Positions 1-11,695 of a stretch of DNA of 64,000 bases are shown here, one piece after another (position 1 is the first letter of the stretch; each line of letters starts with the position of its first letter). This DNA is from Ruminococcaceae bacterium Marseille-P2935 (GTDB lineage Bacteria; Bacillota; Clostridia; Oscillospirales; Ruminococcaceae), in assembly GCA_900104565.1 (NCBI GenBank), contig LT629951.1, positions 1 through 64,000 of the forward strand. The letters run 5' to 3'. The notes under the pieces were generated by a model that saw nothing but the letters and a program-made list of their open reading frames with translations, was not told the origin of the DNA and did not search any database. The position numbers and the translations under genes are program-made.

Positions 1-10
1 AATATATAGA

Positions 11-126
11 GTCGGCATCGATCTATCTTCCCAGGGCGTCTCCACCCAAGTATTTTCGACACTGTTGAGCTTAACTGCCGTGTTCGGAATGGGAACGGGT
101 GGATCCTCAACGTCATTGACACCGAC
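11..126 (-). rRNA. rrf: 5S ribosomal RNA
   Basis: Component of the large ribosomal subunit. The 5' and 3' ends on the minus strand form the expected terminal stem (GTCGGTGTCA at the 5' end against GATGCCGAC at the 3' end), and the length of 116 nt is normal for a Firmicutes 5S. It is the last gene of the rRNA operon and is separated from 23S by two tRNAs, which is not the usual 23S-5S adjacency. Confidence 0.93.
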
Positions 127-173
127 TATCTATTCAAATATATATGATCAAACGCCATAGCGTATGATACCTT

Positions 174-248
174 TGGTGACCCGTGCGGGAATCGAACCCG
201 CGTTACCGGCGTGAGAGGCCGGTGTCTTAACCGCTTGACCAACGGGCC
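174..248 (-). tRNA. tRNA-Glu (anticodon CTC)
   Basis: The complement folds as a 75-nt tRNA with encoded CCA. The acceptor begins GGCCCGT, the anticodon loop is CTCTCAC with anticodon CTC, and the T arm carries GGTTCGAATCC. It lies between tRNA-Lys and 5S in the rRNA operon. It closely resembles the second tRNA-Glu (TTC) at 41.2 kb, from which it differs mainly in the anticodon arm. Confidence 0.95.
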
Positions 249-251
249 AGG

Positions 252-327
<76 letters not shown>

Positions 328-444
328 ATATCAAACATCTTACACGCCTCAGCCCCAGCTCCCCCATACTTTTTGTACAGGGCTGGCTGATCTGCAAACG
401 CTCGCCTTTCGCCTTGCGGCTCCGCCTCGCTGTGCATCTCATGC

Positions 445-466
445 CTACCAACTGAGCTAATGGTGC
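445..466 (-). pseudogene. truncated duplicate of the tRNA-Lys 5' part
   Basis: Positions 445-470 repeat the complement of the first 22 nt of the tRNA-Lys (acceptor 5' strand and D arm) plus four upstream bases. The flank after it (an A/C-rich stretch, then a CACGC) also resembles the flank of the intact gene. No anticodon or T arm follows, so it cannot make a tRNA. It looks like a remnant of a tRNA duplication or recombination in the 23S-5S spacer. Confidence 0.75.
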
Positions 467-514
467 ATATTCATAACGTCTGCACGCTATAGCTTGGTGC
501 TTTACTTTTCAGTA

Positions 515-541
515 TGCACCCTCAAAATTAAACAATGAAAA
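515..541 (-). other. 23S rRNA processing stem, 3' arm
   Basis: This segment is nearly complementary to 3497-3523 on the other side of 23S. The paired arms would enclose the pre-23S in a long stem of the kind cut by RNase III. The pairing is seen in the sequence; the enzyme is inferred from other bacteria. Confidence 0.75.
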
Positions 542-566
542 TTTCATGCGCCGAACAACCAAGCTT

Positions 567-3400
<2,834 letters not shown>

Positions 3401-3496
3401 TTATGCTCGATTGTTCTCTCTCAGCAAAAATTGTAGTAAAATTACCCAATTTATCTTGAATATTTTACTTCGCTTTTTTACCTCATTGCATTACTT

Positions 3497-3523
3497 TTTT
3501 CATTGTTCAATTTTCAAGGTGCA
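3497..3523 (-). other. 23S rRNA processing stem, 5' arm
   Basis: This is the leader of 23S. It pairs with 515-541, with most of its 27 positions complementary. The same TTGAAAATTGAACAA motif recurs in the 16S leader, so the two stems are related in sequence. Confidence 0.75.
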
Positions 3524-3637
3524 TTTCGATGCCGTTTTCCACCCGAAGATGAAAAACTGGTGGGCTCAAGACTCAACTCACACTCCGCTTTGCTGCTTAT
3601 GTGCTTCTCGTCTTTCCCCCCGCTGCTTTCGCAGCTT

Positions 3638-3714
<77 letters not shown>

Positions 3715-3800
3715 ATGTGTTGAGTTTCAGGCACTTAAGATCATTCCCTTTCGCTTCTCCCTGTCTCCTACCTCATGATCTTTCATTCCTGATTCTCATT

Positions 3801-3876
3801 TGGTGGAGATGAGGAGGATCGAACTCCTGACCCCCTGCGTGCAAGGCAGGTGCTCTCCCAGCTGAGCTACACCCCC
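3801..3876 (-). tRNA. tRNA-Ala (anticodon TGC)
   Basis: 76 nt with encoded CCA. The 5' end is GGGGGTGTAGCTCAG and the anticodon loop is CTTGCAC with anticodon TGC. It is the first gene after 16S. Confidence 0.95.
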
Positions 3877-3905
3877 ACATCTGTTTCGAAAGCCTATCTT
3901 TCAAT

Positions 3906-3931
3906 AGACCTTCAAAATTAAACAACATTCA
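3906..3931 (-). other. 16S rRNA processing stem, 3' arm
   Basis: This segment downstream of 16S is nearly complementary to 5638-5663 upstream of it (GAATGTTGTTTAATTTTGAAGG against CCTTGAAAATTGAACAACATTC). It would form the stem enclosing pre-16S. Confidence 0.75.
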
Positions 3932-3974
3932 ACTCCCACTCGCATTCCCTTGTCTGACCGAGTAATAACTTACT

Positions 3975-5508
<1,534 letters not shown>

Positions 5509-5637
5509 TCCTTTATATCTCCTGCTTAAAAAACAGGTAAATATTCGTTCTCAGTAACTACTTTGGCTTTTTGTTTCTTATTGTTTCTGTCCTTAGTATT
5601 TACTTCTCAAGTAAATTCCAAGGGCGCTCGTTCAAGC

Positions 5638-5663
5638 TGAATGTTGTTCAATTTTCAAGGTCC
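5638..5663 (-). other. 16S rRNA processing stem, 5' arm
   Basis: Leader segment that pairs with 3906-3931 around the 16S gene. It shares TTGAAAATTGAACAA with the 23S leader. Confidence 0.75.
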
Positions 5664-5785
5664 ATTTGATGTCCCCCAGCCCTCAGGCCGGTTTTTACAT
5701 CTTACCATATTCGCTGCTTTTTGTCAACTGCTTTTTTCGACTTCTTTCGTCGCCTGCCAGCCGTTTCCCTTTAAGCAGCTTTGCT

Positions 5786-5815
5786 ATTATATCATAGCTT
5801 ATGGTTCCATGTCAA
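5786..5815 (-). promoter_or_regulatory. rRNA operon promoter, proximal
   Basis: On the minus strand a perfect TTGACA (5815-5810) is followed after 18 bp by a perfect TATAAT (5791-5786). It lies about 280 bp upstream of the 16S 5' end. It is the nearer of two tandem promoters. Confidence 0.85.
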
Positions 5816-5886
5816 TGGCTTTTTTATCTTTTTTTTACGGCCTCTTTCGCCGTTCCTTTTCCCTCGCCTTTGGGGACAGCTTTGTT

Positions 5887-5915
5887 ATAATAACATACAC
5901 TATATTTTTTGTCAA
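5887..5915 (-). promoter_or_regulatory. rRNA operon promoter, distal
   Basis: Minus-strand TTGACA (5915-5910), 17-bp spacer, TATTAT (5892-5887). It lies about 100 bp upstream of the proximal promoter, giving the tandem P1/P2 layout common for Firmicutes rRNA operons. The surrounding 5509-6060 is leader and holds no credible gene. Confidence 0.8.
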
Positions 5916-5979
5916 TTACTTTGGTAAAAAAAATTCAAATTTTCTTCATATTTGTGTGCTAGCATCCTTATATATTGTC

Positions 5980-6015
5980 AAAAATACCGATGCTTATTCA
6001 GCACCGGTATTTTTT
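5980..6015 (-). terminator. intrinsic terminator after the 88-aa gene
   Basis: AAAAATACCG and CGGTATTTTT form a stem with T-runs on both strands. It lies 50 bp beyond the stop of the minus-strand gene at 6068 and separates it from the rRNA promoters. Confidence 0.7.
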
Positions 6016-6067
6016 ATTCGCCTTATGTGGGCAGTGACAAAAACAACAGTATTTTTACACCATTGTT

Positions 6068-6334
6068 TTAAAACGGTTTGTTTTGCCCAATTACACTTTT
6101 AATCAGTTCCTCTTCCAGACGGTTAATCTTTTCCGGAGCTTCGTCGGCATATTCCTCCAGCAAAGCAGCACATTCCCGGGCCATCTGCCTAAGCTGCGCT
6201 TGCTTTTGCGCTTCCTCCATTTCACTGTCCTGCAGCTTAATCTTCTTCTGCCTTCTTCTTTCCAGGTATTCCCCCAGCAGATAGCTTGCTGTAATCACAG
6301 CGACGAATGCGATAATTAGAATTGCCAGCTGCAT
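6068..6334 (-). CDS. small membrane-anchored coiled-coil protein, unknown
   Basis: An 88-residue protein that I do not recognise as a named family. Residues 1-22 form one hydrophobic helix (MQLAILIIAFVAVITASYLL), followed by a basic stretch (ERRRQKKIK) that would stay in the cytoplasm. The rest is Glu/Lys/Gln/Ala-rich and predicted helical or coiled-coil. The start is supported by AAAGGGCGTGGG upstream. It has its own terminator and stands alone between the rRNA promoters and a divergent SleB-like gene. A scaffold or accessory protein is possible, but nothing in the sequence says which. Confidence 0.72.
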   Translation of the reverse strand: MQLAILIIAFVAVITASYLLGEYLERRRQKKIKLQDSEMEEAQKQAQLRQMARECAALLEEYADEAPEKINRLEEELIKSVIGQNKPF

Positions 6335-6480
6335 CAGCCCACGCCCTTTCTATTCAAAAATCGTATTTTTTCATATTTTATCTTATGCAGGCGGGCAAAA
6401 AGTGTTCATTATAAAGGAATTACATAAATTCCTCTGCTGTGGGAAAACTGGTAACATTACCATTTAGAGGAGGAATTTTC

Positions 6481-7398
6481 TTGAAAGAGCGTATGATTCC
6501 AATTTTAAAAGCGCTTATTTTAATTACGCTGAACGTTACAATAATTGCCTTGGCACTGTACATTCATTCAACACCCAAAGTTGCTGTCCCTCCGGCCGAA
6601 AATGTGCTTTCCAAATTAGGTTCCCGCGGTACCGAAGTGCAGCAGATCCAGCAAAAATTGCAGAGCCTTGGCATTTATTCCGGCTCGGTGGACGGAATAT
6701 ATGGCACCCAGACGATGAATGCTGTGAAAAATTTTCAAAGCAGAAAAGGTTTGACAGTTGATGGTATTGCAGGGCCTGCCACTTTAAAGGCCTTGGGATT
6801 GTCCACCGCCGGTTCTTCCTCTGTGCTGCAGATGGGCTCACGGGGCAACGAAGTCCGTCAGGTTCAGCAAAAGCTGAAAAACCTGGGCCTGCTCTCCGGC
6901 TCGGTTGATGGAATTTTTGGAGAGCAAACCTTAAATGCCGTAAGAGCTTTTCAAAAGCAAAAAGGCTTGACGGTTGACGGGCGGGTTGGCCCGGCTACTA
7001 AAAAAGCGTTGGGCTTAACCAATTCTACTGCTCCCAGCGGCGGTTCGCAAAACAATTACGAGCTGCTGGCGCGCATTATCTCTGCCGAATCGCGGGGTGA
7101 AAGCTATACCGGCCAGGTGGCTGTAGGCGCCGTTGTACTCAACCGGGTAGAGCATCCCTCCTTCCCCGATACCGTTTCTGGCGTCATTTATCAATCTGGG
7201 GCATTTTCTTCGGTAAAAAACGGTCAATTCAACCAGCCTGTAGCGGAATCCTGCTACAGAGCGGCCAGAGATGCTCTGAACGGCTGGGACCCTTCGGGCG
7301 GTGCGATCTATTTCTATAACCCGCAGAAAACAAGCGACTCCTGGATCCGTTCCCGGCCGGTTATCACACAGATAGGAAGCCATGTGTTTGCCCGCTAG
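6481..7398 (+). CDS. sleB: SleB-type spore cortex-lytic / cell wall hydrolase
   Basis: A 305-residue protein with an N-terminal hydrophobic segment (about residues 5-25), two PG_binding_1 repeats (about 40-100 and 115-180, each with GSRGxEV, GxxSGSVDGI(Y/F)G and the FQ..KGLTVDG hallmarks), and a C-terminal Hydrolase_2 domain (about 190-305). The likely catalytic Glu is in IISAESRGE. This family cleaves spore cortex or vegetative peptidoglycan and is typical of endospore formers. The TTG start at 6481 is chosen because GAGGAGG lies 7 nt upstream; the in-frame GTG at 6439 has no ribosome site. Whether it is the main germination enzyme or a paralogue cannot be told here, since no YpeB partner is adjacent. 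Confidence 0.88.
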   Translation: MKERMIPILKALILITLNVTIIALALYIHSTPKVAVPPAENVLSKLGSRGTEVQQIQQKLQSLGIYSGSVDGIYGTQTMNAVKNFQSRKGLTVDGIAGPATLKALGLSTAGSSSVLQMGSRGNEVRQVQQKLKNLGLLSGSVDGIFGEQTLNAVRAFQKQKGLTVDGRVGPATKKALGLTNSTAPSGGSQNNYELLARIISAESRGESYTGQVAVGAVVLNRVEHPSFPDTVSGVIYQSGAFSSVKNGQFNQPVAESCYRAARDALNGWDPSGGAIYFYNPQKTSDSWIRSRPVITQIGSHVFAR

Positions 7399-7558
7399 GG
7401 AAAAACCGCCAGGTTACCAGCTGAGGATAATGTTTTATATATCCTCTTTCTCATTTGATCCTAAAACAAGGATAAAAAGGTGAATGGTACCGGCAAAGAA
7501 TATATTTATAGAAGCATTTAACAAAAGGCAAGAACAATGCCGATTATTTTCAAACAGC

Positions 7559-7597
7559 AAAAAGACCTTCGGAATACTTCTCCGAAGGTCTTTTTGT
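7559..7597 (+). terminator. intrinsic terminator after sleB-like gene
   Basis: AAAAAGACCTTCGGA and TCCGAAGGTCTTTTT form a 15-bp stem with a T-run, 160 bp after the stop codon. Confidence 0.85.
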
Positions 7598-7980
7598 TAA
7601 AAATAGCGAGAGATACCTCATTATATATGGGCCCGGGTTTCGTTTTTTAGGTAATAAAATTACGCCCTGCAACGGGCTCCTTGCTATTCCGGGGTGAATT
7701 CAAAAGTGGTGTCCAGCGCAAAAAACCATCGCCAGCTTTCCCGCTGCGCACCGGACCGTTCTCCTTTGATATTAGGTTTATTCTATAATAAACCAACCGG
7801 GTCCCAACAGGTAAAAAGCGACTGGCCAACATGCCGCTTTATTCTGGCACAGGCCGCCACATACCGCCCAGCCGGTTGCTTGACGCCGTTTTTAGCTTAG
7901 GCTGCCAGCTTTGTGCATAGCGCCCGACGGCTTAGTATAAATTAGGCTTGCGTTGCTTAAAAGCTTATTTTTCTTACACA
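7598..7980. other. intergenic, nothing recognised
   Basis: 383 bp between two convergent genes. It contains no convincing reading frame, tRNA or clear hairpin array. Confidence 0.5.
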
Positions 7981-9189
7981 TTATATTTTAAATTTACGGG
8001 TGGTAAGCCAGCAAATCATCCCTATTGCTACCATTGCAAGGCCCGACCAGAAAAACCAGGCAGCAATTCCTATTTTTTCTGCCACAGGGCCAGCCACAAA
8101 CAGTCCCAGAGGAGTGGCAAAGGACATGGCGCTGGTCAGCAGTGAAATAACCCTGCCCAGCGATTCGGGGGGAATACTTTCCTGAATGTATGTCATATAG
8201 GGTACATTGAAAAAATTGCCCACAAACCCCATCCAGAAGCAAAGCACCACAAACCACCAAAATGCGCCCTGCGGCAGCAGCCCGGAAAGCCCAAAAACCG
8301 TCCCCAACAATACGAGTGACATGGAAATGGTAAAGAACTTGCGTTTAATGGCTCCAAACGCACCTATAATCAGTGCCGAAACCAGCATGCCAGCCGCAAA
8401 TACAAATTCCACCACGCTGGCCTGCCCGGCAGTGCCCTGAAAATGTTCGCTGGTCATCAGCGGGTAAAGGGAACCCAGCGGTACATAGATTAAGGTACAC
8501 AAAAGCACCGAATAGGTTACTGCTACCAACGGGTGGTTGGCCAGCAGTACCTTTGCTCCGGCCTTCATCTCCCCCAGCACATGGGTACGGGGGGACTTTT
8601 CCTCTTCAGTAAGTTCCGGCAGCCGGATAAACGCTAAAATTGCTACGGCCGTCACAGCTCCTGCCACATCCAACAGCATGACGCCGGCCAGGGGCATAAC
8701 CGCCATTAGGGCTGCCCCCAGCACTGGGCCTGCCATAAAGCAGCCGGACTGAATAAACTGCCCCCATCCCCCCGCCTTCATCAGCTGATTCTGTGGCACC
8801 AGCATTGGAATGGCCGCCTGCATAGCCGGAGTATGAAATACGCTGCCCAATGCCCGCAAAAACAAAACCGCATAAACAAACCACACCGGCGGAGTTGAAT
8901 TTACCCAAAAAGCCAGCGCCAGCCCTGCGCTGCACAGTGCAATAAAACCATCGGCCGCCATCATAACCGTTTTTCGTTTTAACCGGTCTGCCCAAACCCC
9001 TGCAAACGGCCCCAGCAGCGCCTGGGGCAGAAACCCCGCTAAGGCGGCAATGCTAAGTGACATAGCCGATCCTGTTTGGACCGTAATCCACCAGATAATT
9101 GCAAACTGCGCGGCGCTTGACCCGATTAAAGAAAACGCCTGACCAATATAAAATGAAATAAAAGTTTTTTTCCAATGAGCTTTATGCAT
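7981..9189 (-). CDS. MFS transporter (MFS_3 / drug-efflux type)
   Basis: A 402-residue membrane protein with about 12 hydrophobic segments. It belongs to the major facilitator superfamily, probably the macrolide/enterobactin exporter-like branch, judging by the FISFYIGQAFSLIGSSAAQFAIIW start and the GxxADRLKRKTVM motif between helices 2 and 3 (the conserved GxxxDRxGRR-type loop). Such proteins export drugs or siderophore-like compounds using the proton gradient; the substrate is unknown. The chosen ATG has GAGAGGAAATT upstream. A longer frame exists but its extra 54 residues are non-hydrophobic and lack a ribosome site. It is a single gene, facing the RHH-like gene. Confidence 0.85.
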   Translation of the reverse strand: MHKAHWKKTFISFYIGQAFSLIGSSAAQFAIIWWITVQTGSAMSLSIAALAGFLPQALLGPFAGVWADRLKRKTVMMAADGFIALCSAGLALAFWVNSTPPVWFVYAVLFLRALGSVFHTPAMQAAIPMLVPQNQLMKAGGWGQFIQSGCFMAGPVLGAALMAVMPLAGVMLLDVAGAVTAVAILAFIRLPELTEEEKSPRTHVLGEMKAGAKVLLANHPLVAVTYSVLLCTLIYVPLGSLYPLMTSEHFQGTAGQASVVEFVFAAGMLVSALIIGAFGAIKRKFFTISMSLVLLGTVFGLSGLLPQGAFWWFVVLCFWMGFVGNFFNVPYMTYIQESIPPESLGRVISLLTSAMSFATPLGLFVAGPVAEKIGIAAWFFWSGLAMVAIGMICWLTTRKFKI

Positions 9190-9893
9190 AATTTCCTCTC
9201 TTTCTTTTTCGTCAATTCTCTCCGCACGGCTTTTCCAGATTGTCCCTTCTCCTTTTTCTGGTGAAACCCCACTTTCAGGGTATACTAACACAGCGAAGGA
9301 TATAAAAATGCGCGAACAGGAAACTCCCAGTCCGCGCAGCAATACTTTCATCGTAATATTTTTTCCACAGGGTTTTACAAGGATGGTGGAAAACTAACCC
9401 TCTATGCCCTTTCTCAAAGAAAGGACTTCCGGCATAGAATATATCGTCACGCTTCTGTATTTCAACCCCAAACCCCTGCACCAAAAAACCTGTTTTTTCC
9501 AGGTTTCCGGGTGGATCTTCTTTACAGAAACATGCACGGCATCCACATTCCCCTCTCCTGTTATTCGAAGTTATCATAACGGATCAGGCAGCGCTTGTCA
9601 AGAAAAGGTTACTTTTTACAGGGCAGAATACTTCCAATGTCCTTTTCAAACGCTTCCGTATTCTGGCGAATTAAAAATAAAATATGGCTGTTGGCCGACC
9701 TTCCATAATAATCGGCTACATAATGCAGTTTCTCCCGCAAAACATCTGGTATGCGATTCAAAAGGGTTTTGCTGTTTTCCATGTAATGCCACCACGCATT
9801 TTAGATCTATTATGCTTTCATAATAAACGCATAATATGTTTTTCATGCGGAGAATAGATGCATTATGTATCTAATTTTTCCTGGAGGTACCCC
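9190..9893. other. intergenic, promoter region for divergent genes
   Basis: 704 bp between the MFS gene and the divergent small RHH-like gene. The last 120 bp are AT-rich with TATAAT-like hexamers, as expected for a promoter. Short reading frames here have no ribosome site and no family resemblance. Confidence 0.5.
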
Positions 9894-10073
9894 ATGAAAC
9901 AATATACGATTGCCCTCTCCTCCGAGGTGCAGGATTTTTATGAGCGCATTGCCGAAAACGCCGGGCTTTCGGTAGAACGTGTGCTCAGTGACGCGCTGTT
10001 CCGCTTTGCCGGGGAAGTATCGGTCCAATTGATGCAGCAAAGCTGCCGCACCGAGCCGTATATGGAAGAATAA
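9894..10073 (+). CDS. small ribbon-helix-helix-like protein
   Basis: A 59-residue protein. The N-terminus (MKQYTIALSSEVQDFYERIAEN) has the alternating pattern of a CopG/Arc beta strand followed by a helix, and GLSVERVLSDALFRFAG could be the second helix. This would suggest a DNA-binding ribbon-helix-helix fold, but the protein is short and I cannot confirm it. The start is well supported by CTGGAGGTACCCC-ATG. It has its own terminator. No toxin partner follows, so an antitoxin role is not supported by context. Confidence 0.72.
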   Translation: MKQYTIALSSEVQDFYERIAENAGLSVERVLSDALFRFAGEVSVQLMQQSCRTEPYMEE

Positions 10074-10087
10074 GTGGAATGCGTTTG

Positions 10088-10120
10088 CCGGGAAAGCCAG
10101 GTGCTTTCCCGGTTTTCTTC
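10088..10120 (+). terminator. intrinsic terminator after RHH-like gene
   Basis: CCGGGAAAG and CTTTCCCGG form a 9-bp GC-rich stem followed by TTTTCTTC, 15 bp after the stop. Confidence 0.88.
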
Positions 10121-10280
10121 ATATGCAGCTGTTTATCTGCCGGATAGCCTCCATTTTTTTGATGGCAAGCCTGCGTTTCATCCGTTCCCTGCAAAATGGG
10201 TTTCACCCCATTCAGTCCGGTGTTTTTCAATTTGATGGTCTATCTTTTTGTGAAAATGTTACCATTTGTGGTATAATAAC

Positions 10281-10680
10281 CTCACCCGTTACTAAAATCA
10301 AAGATTTTAAACGGGTCCCGAGAACATTGATGCCTTCGGCATGAATAACCTCACCCGTTACTAAAATCAAAGATTTTAAACGGGTCCCGAGAACATTGAT
10401 GCCTTCGGCATGAATAACCTCACCCGTTACTAAAATCAAAGATTTTAAACGGGTCCCGAGAACATTGATGCCTTCGGCATGAATAACCTCACCCGTTACT
10501 AAAATCAAAGATTTTAAACGGGTCCCGAGAACATTGATGCCTTCGGCATGAATAACCTCACTGCACTTACTAAATCAAAGGTTTTAAACGGGTCCCGAGA
10601 ACATTGATGCCTTCGGCATGAATAACCTCACTGCACTTACTAAATCAAAGGTTTTAAACGGGTCCCGAGAACACCCTGCG
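10281..10680 (+). repeat. tandem hairpin-core array, 69-70 bp units
   Basis: Four identical 69-bp units start at 10281, 10350, 10419 and 10488; two 70-bp variants start at 10557 and 10627, the last running into the next module. Each unit holds ACCCGTT...AACGGGT enclosing AAAATC-AAA-GATTTT (a 13-bp two-part hairpin) and a second small hairpin ATGCC-TTC-GGCAT. The identity of the first four units indicates recent expansion or ongoing homogenisation. Confidence 0.93.
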
Positions 10681-11390
10681 CTTTGCGTACGAATCACCTT
10701 ACCTGTTACCAATTCTTCACTTACTGCCCTGTGCCTGCCAGCGGCTAGCCGGATGTTTTTTGCCATGCCAACACGGGAAGCCCTGAGGGTACGGCCGCAG
10801 GCCGCTGCACTGCGACGCGCTGTCGGTTAGCTTAAGCGCTTGGAGCGGTGCAGCCGAGGGCGACTGTGCAGGGCATGAAGCCAGGCGTTAGCCGTTTCAG
10901 GTGCAACGAGAAAATCCCTGCGCGAGCAGCGTGTTTTGGGTACTTTTACACGAGTAAAAGTACCTGCCCCCCGCATAGGGGATAACCGCACTCACTAAAT
11001 AAAATCAGAGATTCTAAATGGCTCCCGAGAACACCCTGCGCTTTGCGTATGAATCACCTTACCTATTATCAATTCTTCGCTTACTGCCCTGCGCCTGCCA
11101 GCGGCTAGCCGGATGTCTTTTGATATGCAAATATGGAAAACCCCGAGGGTACGGCCGCAGGCCGCTGCACTGCGACGCGCTGTCGGTTAGCTAGGGCGCT
11201 TGGAGCGGTGCAGCCGAGGGCGACTGTGCAGGGCATGAAGCCAGGCGTTAGCCGTTTCAGGTGCAACGAGAAAATCCCTGCGGCGAGCAGCGTGTTTTGG
11301 GTACTTTTACACGAGTAAAAGTACCTGCCCCCCGCATAGGGGAATAGCCGCACTCACTAAATAAAATCAGAGATTCTAAATTGATACACA
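10665..11390 (+). repeat. 360-bp direct tandem repeat (GC-rich module, two copies)
   Basis: The segment beginning GAGAACACCCTGCGCTTTGC at about 10667 recurs exactly 360 bp later. Each copy contains a GC-rich stretch rich in short inverted repeats (for example CGGCCGCAGGCCGC) and the perfect 11-bp stem GGTACTTTTAC / GTAAAAGTACC with a 4-nt loop (10939-10964 and 11300-11325). Copies differ by scattered substitutions and small indels. Confidence 0.9.
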
Positions 11391-11695
11391 TTTGGTACGA
11401 ATCACCTTACCTGTTACCAAATCTTCACTTACTGCCCTGCACCTGGCTGCGGGCAGTGTGGGATCCCGCCGTTCGTCCATCACGGGGATCCTGCTGCGTG
11501 GGTGGCGTTCACACCAAATTGTGCTCGCTGACTCCACCACAAGCAGCGTATTTTTTGGCCCCCCATAGGGAAATAAAACACTGTGCACTGATGCAATAAA
11601 TAACAAACAGCAATTTATGTATTTATAAGTTCTGGGCATTCATAAAACCAAATGTCCATAACCTTTTCATATTTTAATTGTTAAAGGAGTTACCT

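Larger units (their letters stand above)
10269..11601 (+). repeat. composite hairpin-array element, copy 1
   Basis: About 1.33 kb with the same order of parts as the elements at 29.94-31.29 and 48.2-49.07 kb. It opens with TGGTATAATAACC (10269-10281), an extended -10 sequence. Then come six hairpin-core units of 69-70 bp, two direct copies of a 360-bp unit carrying the GC-rich module and an 11-bp hairpin, a diverged third partial copy, and the right-end motif AATAAAACACTGTGCACTG (11572-11590), which recurs in copy 3. It lies between the terminator of the RHH-like gene and tex, in the same direction as both. Reading frames inside it are by-products of repeat periods divisible by three. Confidence 0.85.

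Noticed and set aside
5641-6102. 153-codon plus-strand frame
   Set aside because: It covers the rRNA promoters and leader and has no ribosome site.
10227-10508. Open frame with a perfect 23-residue repeat, minus strand
   Set aside because: It arises because the DNA repeat is 69 bp, a multiple of three. The frame has no ribosome site and is lost in the 70-bp units.
10281-10680. CRISPR array
   Set aside because: Units are identical including the spacer, and no cas gene is in the window.
10269-11601. Insertion sequence or intron
   Set aside because: No transposase or reverse transcriptase frame and no target-site duplication were seen. The element is a repeat mosaic.
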